Shown here one piece after another: positions 28,582 through 38,170 of a stretch of 64,000 bases of DNA. The position numbers and the translations under genes are program-made. A model generated the notes under the pieces. It ran no database searches and was not told the origin of the DNA. It saw only the letters and a program-made list of their open reading frames with translations. Within the stretch, counting starts at the first letter, position 1. Every line of letters starts with the position of its first letter. The DNA comes from Bogoriella caseilytica (GTDB lineage Bacteria; Actinomycetota; Actinomycetes; Actinomycetales; Actinomycetaceae): contig NZ_RKHK01000001.1 in the NCBI RefSeq assembly GCF_003752405.1, positions 2,108,001 to 2,172,000 of the forward strand. Direction: 5' to 3'.

Positions 28582-29121
28582 ATGTCCCGTATCGGCAAGC
28601 TCCCCGTCACTGTCCCCTCGGGCGTCGAGATCACTATCGACGGTCGCGAGGTCACGGTCAAGGGCCCCAAGGGCACCCTGTCCCACTCGGTTCCCGAGCC
28701 CATCGAGGTCGCCAAGAACGACGATGGCGCGATTGTGGTCAGCCGTCCCGACGACGAGCGTGAGTCGCGTGCCCTGCACGGCCTGACTCGCACCCTGATC
28801 GCCAACTGCGTCACCGGCGTGACCGAGGGTTACTCCAAGGGCCTCGAGATCGTCGGCACCGGCTACCGCGTCCAGGCCAAGGGCCAGGATCTCGAACTGG
28901 CGCTCGGCTTCTCGCACCCGGTCTCCGTCAAGGCGCCTGAGGGCATCACCTTCGCGGTCGAGGGCCCCACCAAGTTCTCCGTCTCCGGCATCGACAAGCA
29001 GCTCGTCGGTGAGACGGCGGCGAACATCCGCAAGATCCGCAAGCCTGAGCCTTATAAGGGCAAGGGCGTGCGCTACGCCGGCGAGCAGGTCCGCCGCAAG
29101 GTCGGAAAGGCTGGTAAGTAA
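28582..29121 (+). CDS. rplF: 50S ribosomal protein L6 (uL6)
   Basis: Located by the sarcin-ricin loop. 179 residues. [20 protein letters not shown] and the C-terminal [20 protein letters not shown] are diagnostic. Start follows a GGAAGGAGG ribosome site. Confidence 0.98.
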   Translation: MSRIGKLPVTVPSGVEITIDGREVTVKGPKGTLSHSVPEPIEVAKNDDGAIVVSRPDDERESRALHGLTRTLIANCVTGVTEGYSKGLEIVGTGYRVQAKGQDLELALGFSHPVSVKAPEGITFAVEGPTKFSVSGIDKQLVGETAANIRKIRKPEPYKGKGVRYAGEQVRRKVGKAGK

Positions 29122-29124
29122 GCG

Positions 29125-29508
29125 ATGGCCGTCTCCATTAAGCGCCGTGGCAACAGCCAGGGCAAGCAGATCGCGCGCAAGCGTCGCCACATTCGGGTGC
29201 GCAAGCGCATCAACGGATCCGCCGAGCGTCCGCGCCTGGTGGTCACCCGCTCCTCGCGCCACATGGTGGCCCAGCTCGTCGATGACGATGCTGGCCGCAC
29301 GCTCGTCTCCGCCTCGACCCTCGAGGCCGACCTGCGCAGCGCCGAGGGCGACAAGACCGACAAGGCCCGCAAGGTGGGCGAACTCGTCGCCGAGCGCGCC
29401 AAGAGCGCCGGTATCGAGGCCGCCGTTTTCGACCGCGGCGGCAACAAGTACCACGGACGGGTCGCTGCTGTGGCAGAAGGCGCCCGCGAGGGCGGTCTGA
29501 CCCTGTGA
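29125..29508 (+). CDS. rplR: 50S ribosomal protein L18 (uL18)
   Basis: Binds 5S rRNA with L5. 127 residues with a basic N-terminal tail and the core [21 protein letters not shown] and [23 protein letters not shown]. Three bases after rplF. Confidence 0.98.
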   Translation: MAVSIKRRGNSQGKQIARKRRHIRVRKRINGSAERPRLVVTRSSRHMVAQLVDDDAGRTLVSASTLEADLRSAEGDKTDKARKVGELVAERAKSAGIEAAVFDRGGNKYHGRVAAVAEGAREGGLTL

Positions 29509-29539
29509 CACGACACGTACGAGAGCAGAGGAACATCTG

Positions 29540-30223
29540 ATGGCTGCACCGCAGCGAGGCAGGAGCGGGGAAGCCCCCAGCTCCGGCGACAATCGCGAGC
29601 GCCGCGAGGGCGGCCGCCAGGGTCGTCGCGACCAGGGCCGCCGCGGCGATGACCGCAACCAGTACATTGAGCGCGTCGTCACGATCAACCGCGTGTCCAA
29701 GGTTGTTCAGGGTGGCCGGCGCTTCTCCTTCACCGCGCTGGTCGTCGTGGGCGACGGCGCGGGAACCGTGGGCGTTGGCTACGGCAAGGCCAAGGAGGTG
29801 CCCGCGGCGATCGCCAAGGGCGTGGAGTCCGCGAAGAAGAACTTCTTCAAGGTGCCCCTCATTGCCCGCACCATTCCGCACATCGTGCAGGGTGAAGAGG
29901 CGGCCGGCGTGGTCTTCCTGCGCCCGGCATCTCCGGGTACCGGTGTGATCGCCGGCGGTCCGGTGCGCGCCGTACTGGAGTGCGCCGGTATCCACGACAT
30001 CCTCAGCAAGTCGCTGGGATCGTCGAACGCGATCAACATCGTGCACGCCACGGTGGCCGCACTGAAGATGCTTGAGCCGCCCGAGGCCGTGGCCGCACGT
30101 CGTGGCCTGCCCCTGGAGCACGTGACGCCGGCTTCGCTGTTGCGCCAGCGCGCCGAGGGCGAAGCCAAGGAGCGCGAGAACACTGAGAACGAGGCCGGTC
30201 AGGCTGTCGGGACGGGTGCGTGA
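29540..30223 (+). CDS. rpsE: 30S ribosomal protein S5 (uS5)
   Basis: mRNA-channel protein affecting decoding accuracy. 227 residues: a long Arg/Gly-rich N-terminal extension (to about residue 45), then [41 protein letters not shown] and [20 protein letters not shown]. The C terminus has a charged Glu-rich tail. Extensions at both ends are common in actinobacteria. Overlaps rpmD. Confidence 0.97.
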   Translation: MAAPQRGRSGEAPSSGDNRERREGGRQGRRDQGRRGDDRNQYIERVVTINRVSKVVQGGRRFSFTALVVVGDGAGTVGVGYGKAKEVPAAIAKGVESAKKNFFKVPLIARTIPHIVQGEEAAGVVFLRPASPGTGVIAGGPVRAVLECAGIHDILSKSLGSSNAINIVHATVAALKMLEPPEAVAARRGLPLEHVTPASLLRQRAEGEAKERENTENEAGQAVGTGA

Positions 30224-30411
30224 TGGCTCAGTACAAGGTGACCCAGGTCAAGTCCACCATCGGTGGCAAGAAGAACCAGCGCGAGACGCTGCGTAGCTTG
30301 GGACTCAAGCGCATCGGCCAGTCCGTCGTGCGTGAGGACCGCCCGGAGTTGCGCGGCCAGATCATGACGGTTGCGCACCTCGTGACCGTCGAGGAGGTCG
30401 ACAATGGCTGA
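30223..30411 (+). CDS. rpmD: 50S ribosomal protein L30 (uL30)
   Basis: 62 residues from ATG at 30223, whose first base is the last base of the rpsE stop; an in-frame GTG immediately before would add one Met. [28 protein letters not shown] is typical. Its 3' end overlaps rplO by 8 bases. Confidence 0.96.
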   Translation: MAQYKVTQVKSTIGGKKNQRETLRSLGLKRIGQSVVREDRPELRGQIMTVAHLVTVEEVDNG

Positions 30412-30889
30412 CTCCACCGAGAAGAAGGAGGAAGTGGGCCCCGCACTGCGGGTCCACCACCTCCGCCCGGCGCCCGGCGCCAAGAAGGCCAAGATCCGCG
30501 TGGGTCGTGGTGAAGGCGGTAAGCGCGGCAAGACTGCTGGTCGCGGCACCAAGGGCACCAAGGCACGTGGACAGGTTCCCGCAGCTTTCGAAGGTGGGCA
30601 GATGCCGCTGCACATGCGGCTGCCCAAGCTTCGTGGCTTCAAGAATCCGTTCCGCACCGAGTACCAGGTGGTCAACCTGGACAAGCTCGGCGCCCTGTTC
30701 CCCGAGGGCGGCACCGTCACCCGCGCGGACCTCGCCACCAAGGGAGCGGTGCGCTCCGGTGAGCCCGTGAAGGTGCTGGGCTCCGGCGAGATCGACGTCA
30801 AGCTTGACGTCACGGTGGACGCCTGGTCGGCGTCCGCCAAGCAGAAGATCGAGGCCGCCGGCGGATCCATCTCCGCCGTCGAGGCCTGA
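30404..30889 (+). CDS. rplO: 50S ribosomal protein L15 (uL15)
   Basis: Late-assembly 50S protein. 161 residues. [31 protein letters not shown] is the basic N-terminal arm; [20 protein letters not shown] follows. Last gene before a terminator and secY. Confidence 0.98.
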   Translation: MADSTEKKEEVGPALRVHHLRPAPGAKKAKIRVGRGEGGKRGKTAGRGTKGTKARGQVPAAFEGGQMPLHMRLPKLRGFKNPFRTEYQVVNLDKLGALFPEGGTVTRADLATKGAVRSGEPVKVLGSGEIDVKLDVTVDAWSASAKQKIEAAGGSISAVEA

Positions 30890-30908
30890 GTACAGGCACC
30901 ACTCAGCA

Positions 30909-30949
30909 CGCGGACGTCGGAGGCTCAGCCGCCGGCGTCCGCGTTGTTG
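30909..30949 (+). terminator. terminator after rplO
   Basis: CGCGGACG (30909-30916) pairs with CGTCCGCG (30936-30943) and is followed by the T-rich TTGTTGTCTCT. It sits 20 bases past rplO, so secY probably has its own promoter. Confidence 0.62.
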
Positions 30950-30973
30950 TCTCTCCGCGACGTTGCGTTATAC
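30944..30973 (+). promoter_or_regulatory. possible secY promoter
   Basis: TTGTTG (30944-30949) and TTATAC (30968-30973) with 18-bp spacing, between the rplO terminator and secY. The -35 overlaps the terminator U-tract, and a TAGGCT about 31007 is an alternative -10, so support is weak. Confidence 0.33.
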
Positions 30974-31063
30974 CCGGTACTGAACCGGCCAGGTGCTCCT
31001 ATCGCGTAGGCTGACCGGCGGCTCTCCTATGGCCGCACGATCTATCGATTTGCAGGAGGAAGT

Positions 31064-32350
31064 GTGCTCGGCGCATTCGTCCAGGCGTTCCGCACGCCTG
31101 ACCTGCGGCGCAAGCTGCTCTTTACGCTGGGCATCATGGCCCTGTTCCGGCTGGGGACCTACATTCCCGCTCCGGGGGTCTCCGCCGCGAACATCCGGGC
31201 GCGCACCGACTCCACGCCGGATCTGCTCGGCGTCGTCGACCTCTTCTCCGGTGGCGCGCTGCTGCAGCTGAGCATCTTCGCACTCGGGGTCATGCCCTAC
31301 ATCACCGCCAGCATCATCATGCAGCTCATGCGCGTGGTCATCCCGCGCCTGGCCGAGCTGCACAAGGAAGGACAGTCGGGGACTGCCAAGATCACGCAGT
31401 ACACCCGCTACCTGACCCTGGGCCTCGCACTGCTGCAGGCCTCGGTCTTTGTCACGGTGGCCAACACCCAGCTCTTCCCGGGTAGCCCCGCAGTCATCCC
31501 CGATGACAGCTGGTACATCATGGCTATGGCGATTCTGTCCATGACCGCCGGAACCGCTCTGGTGATGTGGATGGGCGAGATGATCACCGAGCGCGGTGTC
31601 GGCAACGGCATGTCGCTGATGATCTTCACCTCGATCGCAGCATCGTTCCCGCCGGCCTTCGGCACCATTCTTGAGTCCGATGGGGGAGTGGGCCGCTTCG
31701 CTGCGGTGATCGGCCTGATCCTGCTCATCACGCTGCTCATCGTGTTCGTAGAGCAGTCCCAGCGCCGCATCCCGGTGCAGTACGCCAAGCGTATGGTGGG
31801 GCGCCGGATGTACGGCGGTTCCTCCACCTACATTCCGATCAAGATCAACATGGCGAACGTGATCCCGGTGATCTTCGCGTCCTCACTGCTGATGCTCCCG
31901 AACCTGGCAGCTCAGTTCGGAGATGCGGAGGAGCCCTGGGTCCAATGGCTCAGCTCGAACTTCGCCTCGCCGGATGACCCGCTGTATCTGGCGCTGTTCG
32001 CGTTCCTGATTCTCTTCTTCACGTTCTTCTACGTCTCGATCACCTTCAATCCCGATGACGTCGCCGACAACATGAAGCGTTACGGCGGATTCATCCCGGG
32101 CATTCGCGCCGGCCGGCCCACGGCGGATTACCTGCAGTTCGTCAGTAGCCGGATCACCACCGTGGGTGCGATCTACCTGACCCTGGTGGCGCTGATCCCG
32201 ACCGTGGTCTTCGCCCAGATGGGCATCGATCAGGGGATGATGGTCTTCGGCGGCACCTCGGTGCTGATCGTCGTGGGCGTCGGTCTGCAGACCGTCAAGG
32301 AGATCGACTCCCAGCTCCAGCAGCGTCACTACGAAGGATTCCTCGGATGA
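31064..32350 (+). CDS. secY: Sec translocon channel subunit SecY
   Basis: Ten-helix protein-conducting channel in the cytoplasmic membrane. 428 residues from GTG at 31064 after a strong CAGGAGGA site. The N terminus (LGAFVQAFRTPDLRRKLLFTLGIMALFRLGTYIP), the plug region LFSGGALLQLSIFALGVMPYITASI and the cytoplasmic loop motif GMSLMIFTSI all match. The C-terminal QTVKEIDSQLQQRHYEGFLG is intact. Overlaps adk by 4 bases (ATGA). It would carry the SipW-type exported proteins encoded at 45-48 kb. Confidence 0.97.
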   Translation: MLGAFVQAFRTPDLRRKLLFTLGIMALFRLGTYIPAPGVSAANIRARTDSTPDLLGVVDLFSGGALLQLSIFALGVMPYITASIIMQLMRVVIPRLAELHKEGQSGTAKITQYTRYLTLGLALLQASVFVTVANTQLFPGSPAVIPDDSWYIMAMAILSMTAGTALVMWMGEMITERGVGNGMSLMIFTSIAASFPPAFGTILESDGGVGRFAAVIGLILLITLLIVFVEQSQRRIPVQYAKRMVGRRMYGGSSTYIPIKINMANVIPVIFASSLLMLPNLAAQFGDAEEPWVQWLSSNFASPDDPLYLALFAFLILFFTFFYVSITFNPDDVADNMKRYGGFIPGIRAGRPTADYLQFVSSRITTVGAIYLTLVALIPTVVFAQMGIDQGMMVFGGTSVLIVVGVGLQTVKEIDSQLQQRHYEGFLG

Positions 32351-32922
32351 GCGCACGCTTGATCATCATGGGCCCCCAGGGGGCGGGTAAGGGCACCCAG
32401 GCGGCCCGCCTGGCCGACCGCCTCGGTGTCCCCACCATCTCCACCGGCGACATGTTCCGGTCGCACCTCGCCGAACGTTCCGAGCTCGGCCAGCGCGCAC
32501 AGCGCTACATGGATGCCGGTGAGCTGGTACCCGACGAGATCACCGATGCCATGGTGCGCGAGCGTCTGGCGCAGCCGGACGCCGCGGAGGGTTTCATCCT
32601 CGACGGCTACCCGCGCAACGCCGCTCAGGCGCAGGTGCTCGAGAGCATCCTCGCGGAGTCCGGCATCGCCCTGAATGCGGCGATCGAACTCACCGCGGAC
32701 ACCGATGAGGTCGTCGAGCGCCTGCTCAAGCGGGCCGAGGAACAAGGCCGTGCCGATGACACCGAGCCGGTGATCCGCCGTCGCCTGGCCGTCTACGCCG
32801 AGCAGACCGCGCCCCTGGCCGCTCTCTACGCCGAGAAGGACCTGCTCGTCCAGGTCGACGGCGTCGGGGAGATGGATGAGGTCACCGAGCGACTGCTCGC
32901 CGCGCTCGAGCCCAAGCTCTGA
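32347..32922 (+). CDS. adk: adenylate kinase
   Basis: Interconverts ATP + AMP and 2 ADP. 191 residues; P-loop GPQGAGKGTQ (about 9-18), AMP-site motifs STGDMFR and GFILDGYPRN. The LID is the short form without zinc cysteines (RAEEQGRADDTEPVIRRRL). secY-adk-map order is conserved in Gram-positives. Confidence 0.97.
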   Translation: MSARLIIMGPQGAGKGTQAARLADRLGVPTISTGDMFRSHLAERSELGQRAQRYMDAGELVPDEITDAMVRERLAQPDAAEGFILDGYPRNAAQAQVLESILAESGIALNAAIELTADTDEVVERLLKRAEEQGRADDTEPVIRRRLAVYAEQTAPLAALYAEKDLLVQVDGVGEMDEVTERLLAALEPKL

Positions 32923-32977
32923 GCCGAGCGACACCCCGCTGCGCCGTCTCGGCGGCGCATGCTGAGCTGGAGCAACC

Positions 32978-33829
32978 ATGATCCTCGGACGCGAACGACT
33001 CGAACTGCAGGGCCCGGCGCAGTTGCGCCTGATGCACCGGGCCGGCGGCGTGGTCGCCGACATGCACACCGCCCTGCGGGAGGCCATCGGCCCCGGTGTG
33101 CGGACCTCCGAACTCGACCAGATGGCCCGTGGGGTGCTGGAGGAGGCTGGGGCGACGTCGAACTTCCTCGGCTACCACGGCTTCCCGGCCACCATCTGCG
33201 TCTCGGTCAACGAAGAGATCGTGCACGGCATCCCCGGCGATCGGGTACTCGAGCCGGGCGACTTGGTCTCCGTCGATTGCGGGGCCGTCGTCGAGGGCCG
33301 CCATGGCGATGCCGCCTTCTCCGTGCTGGTCGAGGGCGGCGATGACGCGCAGCGCGCCCAGGACCAGTTGCTGATCGACGCCACCGAGGCGGCCCTGTGG
33401 GCAGGCATCGCCGCCTTCGCCACCGCTGACCGGGTGGGGGAGATCGGCTTCGCCATCGAGCATCTGCTGGCGGAGCGTGAGGAAGACCCCCACCACCCCA
33501 GCTTCGGCATCGTGCGTGAGTACACCGGGCACGGGATCGGCTCCGCCATGCACCTGCCCCCGGACGTGGTGAACTTCGCCAGCCGAGATCGCACGCCCCG
33601 TGTGCGCCCAGGCCTGTGCCTGGCCATCGAGCCGATGCTGACCGCCGGTACCGAGGACACCGCGGTGCTCGGCGACGACTGGACGGTGGTCACCGCTGAC
33701 GGTTCGCGTGCAGCGCACGTGGAGCACTCTGTGGCGCGCCATGACGGCGGCATCTGGGTGTTGACGGCCCATGACGGTGGTGCGGCAGGCTTGGCCGCAT
33801 ACGGCATTGCGCCCGTCCCGGTGGTCTAG
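32978..33829 (+). CDS. map: methionine aminopeptidase type I
   Basis: Removes initiator Met from new proteins. 283 residues from ATG at 32978. Metal ligands are visible: D100 and D111 (VDCGAVVEGRHGDAA), the H of YTGHGIGSAMH, the E of AIEPML and the final E of AAHVEHSVA. The catalytic-site His is in VHGIP (H83). The tail after EHSVA is slightly longer than usual. The DxxxGxxGD spacing is canonical. Confidence 0.95.
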   Translation: MILGRERLELQGPAQLRLMHRAGGVVADMHTALREAIGPGVRTSELDQMARGVLEEAGATSNFLGYHGFPATICVSVNEEIVHGIPGDRVLEPGDLVSVDCGAVVEGRHGDAAFSVLVEGGDDAQRAQDQLLIDATEAALWAGIAAFATADRVGEIGFAIEHLLAEREEDPHHPSFGIVREYTGHGIGSAMHLPPDVVNFASRDRTPRVRPGLCLAIEPMLTAGTEDTAVLGDDWTVVTADGSRAAHVEHSVARHDGGIWVLTAHDGGAAGLAAYGIAPVPVV

Positions 33830-33928
33830 CGGCCCGGTGACGGCCATCACCGGAGCATCGGCTTTCGCGCAGCGCCGGTGTGGCCTAAGCTAGACCGTTG
33901 GATCGGAACCGACTACTGAGCGGGAGTA

Positions 33929-34150
33929 ATGGCGAAGAAGGACGGCGTCATCGAGATCGAAGGCACCGTGACCGAGGCTCTGCCGAACGCGATGTTCCGC
34001 GTGGAGCTGACCAATGGTCACCAGGTGCTTGCCCACATCTCGGGCAAGATGCGACAGCACTACATCCGGATCCTCCCCGAGGACCGTGTGGTGGTGGAGC
34101 TGAGCCCCTACGACCTCACTCGCGGTCGGATCGTCTACCGCTACAAGTAA
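33929..34150 (+). CDS. infA: translation initiation factor IF-1
   Basis: OB-fold factor that blocks the A site during initiation. 73 residues; [23 protein letters not shown] and [29 protein letters not shown] are typical. About 100 bp from map, with a weak TAAGCT -10-like box about 33886. Confidence 0.98.
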   Translation: MAKKDGVIEIEGTVTEALPNAMFRVELTNGHQVLAHISGKMRQHYIRILPEDRVVVELSPYDLTRGRIVYRYK

Positions 34151-34242
34151 TCCCGCCGGGCAGGCCACGAACCTGTTCGGCACCACGAGCGCACACAGCG
34201 AGACGCCGCCGCCCGCTAGGGCTACGCGGCGGCGGAGGAATC

Positions 34243-34356
34243 ATGAAGGTCAAGCCGAGCGTCAAGAAGATCTGCGACAACTGCAAGGTGATCCGCCGTC
34301 ACGGTCGCGTGATGGTGATCTGCTCGAACCTGCGCCACAAGCAGCGCCAGGGCTGA
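34243..34356 (+). CDS. rpmJ: 50S ribosomal protein L36 (bL36), zinc type
   Basis: 37 residues from ATG at 34243 with GGCGGAGGAA upstream. The zinc site C11, C14, C27, H32 is complete, so this is the C+ form. It is too short to be listed by many gene finders but is unmistakable by sequence and by its place between infA and rpsM. Confidence 0.97.
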   Translation: MKVKPSVKKICDNCKVIRRHGRVMVICSNLRHKQRQG

Positions 34357-34390
34357 GCTCAGTTCCGTACTGATCTCGCACAACTGAACC

Positions 34391-34430
34391 GGCCGGCCCT
34401 CGGGCCGGCCACTCGTACCGCCAGCGGTAC
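34391..34430 (+). promoter_or_regulatory. two hairpins in the rpmJ-rpsM spacer
   Basis: GGCCGGCC-CTCG-GGCCGGCC (34391-34410) and GTACCG-CCAG-CGGTAC (34415-34430) are adjacent perfect hairpins, 34 bases past rpmJ. They could attenuate transcription or serve in a leader for rpsM. No U-run. Confidence 0.4.
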
Positions 34431-34530
34431 CTCATGAACCTGAGGTGCCGCCACCCCCGGATCGAAGGCCGGGGCCCGCATGAGCGGGAGGACGGTGCGG
34501 AGGACCTTCGACCCATCCACAGGAGTGAAC

Positions 34531-34908
34531 GTGGCACGTATTTCCGGAGTCGACATCCCGCGCGAGAAGCGCTTGGAGATCGCACTCACGTACATCTATG
34601 GCGTCGGCAGCACGCGCGCCAAGGAGGCCCTCGCGGCCACCGGCGTGGACCCGAACACCCGCGTCAAGGACGCCGCCGAGGAAGACCTCGTCAAGCTGCG
34701 CGACTACATCGACACCAACCTGCGCGTCGAGGGTGACCTGCGCCGCGAGGTCGCCGCCGACATCCGCCGCAAGGTCGAGATCGGTAGCTATCAGGGCCTG
34801 CGCCACCGTCGCGGCCTCCCGGTGCACGGACAGCGCACCAAGACCAACGCGCGTACCCGCAAGGGCCCCAAGCGCACCGTGGCCGGCAAGAAGAAGGCCA
34901 CCAAGTAA
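34531..34908 (+). CDS. rpsM: 30S ribosomal protein S13 (uS13)
   Basis: 30S head protein forming bridges with the 50S subunit. 125 residues from GTG at 34531 ([24 protein letters not shown]), preferred over an in-frame ATG at 34480 because the family begins with ARI and AGGAG precedes it. [29 protein letters not shown] is the basic C-terminal tail. Confidence 0.97.
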   Translation: MARISGVDIPREKRLEIALTYIYGVGSTRAKEALAATGVDPNTRVKDAAEEDLVKLRDYIDTNLRVEGDLRREVAADIRRKVEIGSYQGLRHRRGLPVHGQRTKTNARTRKGPKRTVAGKKKATK

Positions 34909-34967
34909 TAGCAGCCGGCGCGCGGCACCATGCCGCGCACGGTCCGACGACCTAGGAGTACACGGCA

Positions 34968-35375
34968 ATGCCCCCCAAGACTCGCGCCGCTTCAGCGGCT
35001 CGCCGCCCCCGCCGCAAGGAACGCAAGAACGTTTCGCACGGCCACGCCTACATCAAGTCGACCTTCAACAACACCATCATCTCGATCACCGACCCCTCGG
35101 GTGCGGTGCTCTCCTGGGCCTCCTCCGGCCAGGTGGGTTTCAAGGGTTCGCGGAAGTCCACGCCCTTTGCTGCCCAGCTCGCTGCCGAGGCTGCGGCACG
35201 CCGCGCTCAGGAGCACGGGATGAAGAAGGTCGAGGTCTTCGTCAAGGGTCCCGGCTCCGGCCGCGAGACCGCGATCCGCTCCCTTCAGGCCGCCGGCCTC
35301 GAGGTCGGTTCGATCCAGGACGTCACGCCCCAGGCCCACAACGGCTGCCGTCCCCCGAAGCGCCGCCGCGTCTGA
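34968..35375 (+). CDS. rpsK: 30S ribosomal protein S11 (uS11)
   Basis: Platform protein near the E site. 135 residues. [19 protein letters not shown] and [15 protein letters not shown] are signatures. Followed by rpoA directly, without the rpsD gene found here in many other actinobacteria. Confidence 0.98.
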   Translation: MPPKTRAASAARRPRRKERKNVSHGHAYIKSTFNNTIISITDPSGAVLSWASSGQVGFKGSRKSTPFAAQLAAEAAARRAQEHGMKKVEVFVKGPGSGRETAIRSLQAAGLEVGSIQDVTPQAHNGCRPPKRRRV

Positions 35376-35382
35376 CGGCTCT

Positions 35383-35447
35383 GGTGCTGCGCGAGGGCCC
35401 GTCCCCGCGCAGCACCACTTCCTCGCCGGCCGCATGGCGCGGCGAGG
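35383..35447 (+). terminator. hairpin pair between rpsK and rpoA
   Basis: A perfect 11-bp stem GGTGCTGCGCG (35383-35393) with 35406-35416 is followed by CCTCGCC (35421-35427) with GGCGAGG (35441-35447). They may be a terminator or an attenuator, marking where rpsD is missing. No U-run. Confidence 0.45.
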
Positions 35448-35504
35448 GCTCTATCCCGATCACGGCTGTCATATAGCGGGCAGCCGACGGAAAGGACACC
35501 GCAC

Positions 35505-36527
35505 GTGCTTATCGCTCAGCGCCCCGCCCTGACTGAAGAGGTCATCTCCGATGCGCGCTCCCGGTTCACTCTTGAACCGCTGGAGCCCGGCTTCGGTTAC
35601 ACCCTCGGTAACTCCCTGCGCCGCACCCTGCTTTCCTCCATCCCCGGTGCTGCCGTCACCTCCATCCGCATCGACGGAGTGCTCCACGAGTTCTCCACCA
35701 TCGAGGGCGTGAAGGAAGACGTCACCGAGCTCATCCTGAACATCAAGAACATCGTCGTCTCCTCGGAGAACGACGAGCCCGTCGTGATGTACCTGCGCAA
35801 GCAGGGCCCCGGCACCGTCACCGCTGCGGACATCGCGCCCCCCACCGGTGTCGAGCTGCACAACCCCGACCTGCACCTGGCCACTCTGAACGACAAGGGC
35901 AAGCTCGAGGTCGAGCTGACCGTCGAGCGCGGCCGTGGCTACGTGTCGGCTGTGCAGAACAAGTCCGAGGACGCCGAGATCGGACGCATCCCGGTCGACT
36001 CGATCTACTCCCCGGTGCTGAAGGTGAGCTACAAGGTCGAGGCCACTCGTGTGGAGCAGCGCACCGACTTCGACAAGCTCATCGTCGACGTCGAGACCAA
36101 GTCCGCCATCAGCCCGCGCGACGCGCTGGCTTCTGCCGGCAAGACCCTCGTGGAGCTCTTCGGCCTGGCCCGTGAGCTCAACGTCGAGGCAGAGGGTATC
36201 GAGATCGGCCCCTCGCCCACCGACGCCGCGCTTGCGCAGGATCTCGCACTGCCCATCGAGGAGCTGGGGCTGCTCTCGCGCTCGTACAACTGCCTCAAGC
36301 GTGAAGGCATTCACTCCGTGGGTGAGCTCACCGCTCGTTCCGAGGCCGACCTGCTGGACATCCGCAACTTCGGTGCGAAGTCCATCGGTGAGATCAAGGA
36401 GAAGCTCGCCGGTATCGGTCTGAGCCTCAAGGACAGCCCGGCCGACTTCGACCTCAGCGCCGCCGCCGGCGAGGAGATCGACGATGAGGCCTACGGCGAC
36501 ATTCAGTTCAGCGACGACCGCGGCTGA
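35505..36527 (+). CDS. rpoA: DNA-directed RNA polymerase subunit alpha
   Basis: Dimer scaffold of RNA polymerase and contact point for activators and UP elements. 340 residues from GTG at 35505. The N-terminal domain shows [31 protein letters not shown], the C-terminal domain (about 250-315) [23 protein letters not shown] and [14 protein letters not shown]. The tail is acidic. rplQ follows. Confidence 0.98.
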   Translation: MLIAQRPALTEEVISDARSRFTLEPLEPGFGYTLGNSLRRTLLSSIPGAAVTSIRIDGVLHEFSTIEGVKEDVTELILNIKNIVVSSENDEPVVMYLRKQGPGTVTAADIAPPTGVELHNPDLHLATLNDKGKLEVELTVERGRGYVSAVQNKSEDAEIGRIPVDSIYSPVLKVSYKVEATRVEQRTDFDKLIVDVETKSAISPRDALASAGKTLVELFGLARELNVEAEGIEIGPSPTDAALAQDLALPIEELGLLSRSYNCLKREGIHSVGELTARSEADLLDIRNFGAKSIGEIKEKLAGIGLSLKDSPADFDLSAAAGEEIDDEAYGDIQFSDDRG

Positions 36528-36560
36528 CCCGCAGCTTCGTCAGAGATATCAGGAGAGATC

Positions 36561-37154
36561 ATGCCCACCCCCGCTAAGGGCCCCCGTCTGGGCGGCAGCC
36601 CGGCGCACGAGCGCCTGATGCTGGCCAACCTGGCCACGTCACTGTTCGAGCACAAGCAGATCACCACCACCGAGCACCGCGCCAAGCGTCTGCAGCCTGT
36701 GGCGGAGAAGCTGATCACCCAGGCGAAGCGCGGCGACCTCGCCGCACGCCGCAAGGTGCTCAGGTCCATCCGCAGCAAGGACGTCGTCGCCGAGCTCTTC
36801 GAAGAGACTGCGCCGAAGTTCGCTGAGCGCAACGGTGGATACACCCGCATCACCAAGGTTGCTCCCCGTAAGGGCGACAACGCCCCCATGGCCGTCATCG
36901 AGCTGGTGCTCGAGCCGGTGAGCCCCAAGCAGGCCACCGTGCGCGAGGCAGAGAAGGCCACCGAGCGCGCCGCTGAGCCGGAGGAGACCACGGTCGAGGA
37001 GACCACGGAGGACGCCGCAGCTCCCGGTGACCAGGGCTCCGAGACCGAGTCGGTCGAGGCGTCCGAGACGGTCGAGGCGCAGCAGGACGCTGCCGCCGAG
37101 TCCGCGGCTGCGGCCGATGACCGAGCGGAAGAGGCTCAGGCCGACAAGGCCTGA
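36561..37154 (+). CDS. rplQ: 50S ribosomal protein L17 (bL17) with long acidic tail
   Basis: Tunnel-exit 50S protein. 197 residues: the conserved core ([20 protein letters not shown] to about residue 120, ending MAVIELV) is normal. The last ~75 residues are a Glu/Ala/Thr-rich, low-complexity acidic extension. Such tails are known in actinobacterial L17; the function is unknown. Last gene of the ribosomal run. Confidence 0.97.
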   Translation: MPTPAKGPRLGGSPAHERLMLANLATSLFEHKQITTTEHRAKRLQPVAEKLITQAKRGDLAARRKVLRSIRSKDVVAELFEETAPKFAERNGGYTRITKVAPRKGDNAPMAVIELVLEPVSPKQATVREAEKATERAAEPEETTVEETTEDAAAPGDQGSETESVEASETVEAQQDAAAESAAAADDRAEEAQADKA

Positions 37155-37207
37155 TCTATCGCCGCCGAGTACCACAGCGTCGCCAGCGGGAATCCCCCCC
37201 CGCATCG

Positions 37208-37245
37208 CACAGGCCCGTGCCGTCACACGACGGTGCGGGCCTGTG
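37208..37245. terminator. terminator after rplQ, facing the TetR gene
   Basis: CACAGGCCCG..CCGT (37208-37223) pairs with ACGG..CGGGCCTGTG (37230-37245); two central mismatches. It lies 53 bases after rplQ and 53 bases after the convergent TetR gene, so could serve both. Confidence 0.62.
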
Positions 37246-37297
37246 GCGTGTCCGGGGGCGGGGCGCGCGGGGGAGCGGGGCGGCAGTGCTGCCGTCG

Positions 37298-38098
37298 TCA
37301 CTCGGGGCGACCAGGGGCCCGGCGATCGATCTCCCTTTCGATGCCATCCAGCAGCATCGTGAGGCCGAACTCGAAGGTCTCCTCCCAGCCGGCGTCGTAG
37401 CTGTCTTCGTCCATGGCGGCCATGGCGGGATAGTCGCCCGAGGCCATGGCTCGCTCGAGGTGGGGGAGCTGAGCTTCCCAGAACTTCTGGTCGGAGACTC
37501 CGGACGCACCCACCGCGGCCTCGTACTGGATCTCCTGGCGTACAGTTCCCACCACGTAGCCGTCGATGATCGAGACCAGCATCATCTTTTCCCGGTCGCT
37601 CATCTCCAGGTTCTGCAGACCTGCCACGACCAACTCCATGGAGGAGACGCTCCCAGGCCCCAGCACCGGCCGGATCCAGTTGATCTGCATGACCCAGGGG
37701 TGGCGCAGGTAGAGCGCGCGGGACTCGCGCGCCTCAATCTCCAGCACCTCGCGCCAATGGCGGCCAGCGTTGCTCAGCTTGGCCTCGGAGGGGGCGGTGA
37801 CGCGGTCCAGCATCAGGTCGTGAAGCACGCTCTTGTCGGGTACGTAGCGGTAGAGCGACATGGTCCCCACACCGAGCTCACGTGCGAGGCGACGCATCGA
37901 GACCGCCTCCAATCCTTCGGTGCTCGCCAAGTCGATGGCCTGCTCAGCGATCTGATCGAGGGTCAGAGTCCGGCGTGGCCCGCGGCGCGTGTCAGGGAGT
38001 CCACGCCAGAGCAGTTCGAGGCTCTGGTCGAGAAAGGGCAACCCGCTCTCGGATTCCGGTGTCCCCTGAGTTTCGGGTGGTTCCTGTGGCATCTCCAC
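37298..38098 (-). CDS. TetR/AcrR-family transcriptional regulator
   Basis: DNA-binding repressor, probably of the divergent ABC exporter 72 bases away. 266 residues from GTG at 38098 (or ATG two codons in). A 44-residue polar N-terminal extension precedes the HTH (about 45-100: LDQIAEQAIDLASTEGLEAVSMRRLARELGVGTMSLYRYVPDK). The C-terminal part resembles the TetR_C drug-binding domain. Divergent pairing with a drug-type ABC exporter suggests ligand-released repression. The ligand is unknown. Confidence 0.85.
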   Translation of the reverse strand: MEMPQEPPETQGTPESESGLPFLDQSLELLWRGLPDTRRGPRRTLTLDQIAEQAIDLASTEGLEAVSMRRLARELGVGTMSLYRYVPDKSVLHDLMLDRVTAPSEAKLSNAGRHWREVLEIEARESRALYLRHPWVMQINWIRPVLGPGSVSSMELVVAGLQNLEMSDREKMMLVSIIDGYVVGTVRQEIQYEAAVGASGVSDQKFWEAQLPHLERAMASGDYPAMAAMDEDSYDAGWEETFEFGLTMLLDGIEREIDRRAPGRPE

Positions 38099-38110
38099 CA
38101 GCCTACTTGC

Positions 38111-38162
38111 CTATTGCGTACGGCGTGCGCTAGGTTGCTGCGTGCAGCGTACTCAGTATAGG
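38111..38162. promoter_or_regulatory. divergent promoter/operator region, TetR gene and ABC exporter
   Basis: The 72-bp spacer holds a perfect palindrome GCTGC-GT-GCAGC (38137-38148) and an imperfect one GCGTAC...GTGCGC (38116-38130). TTGCTG (38135) with TATAGG (38157) at 16-bp spacing is a possible promoter toward the exporter, and AGGAGGA precedes its start. The palindromes are candidate TetR sites; which is used cannot be told. Confidence 0.38.
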
Positions 38163-38170
38163 AGGAGCCC

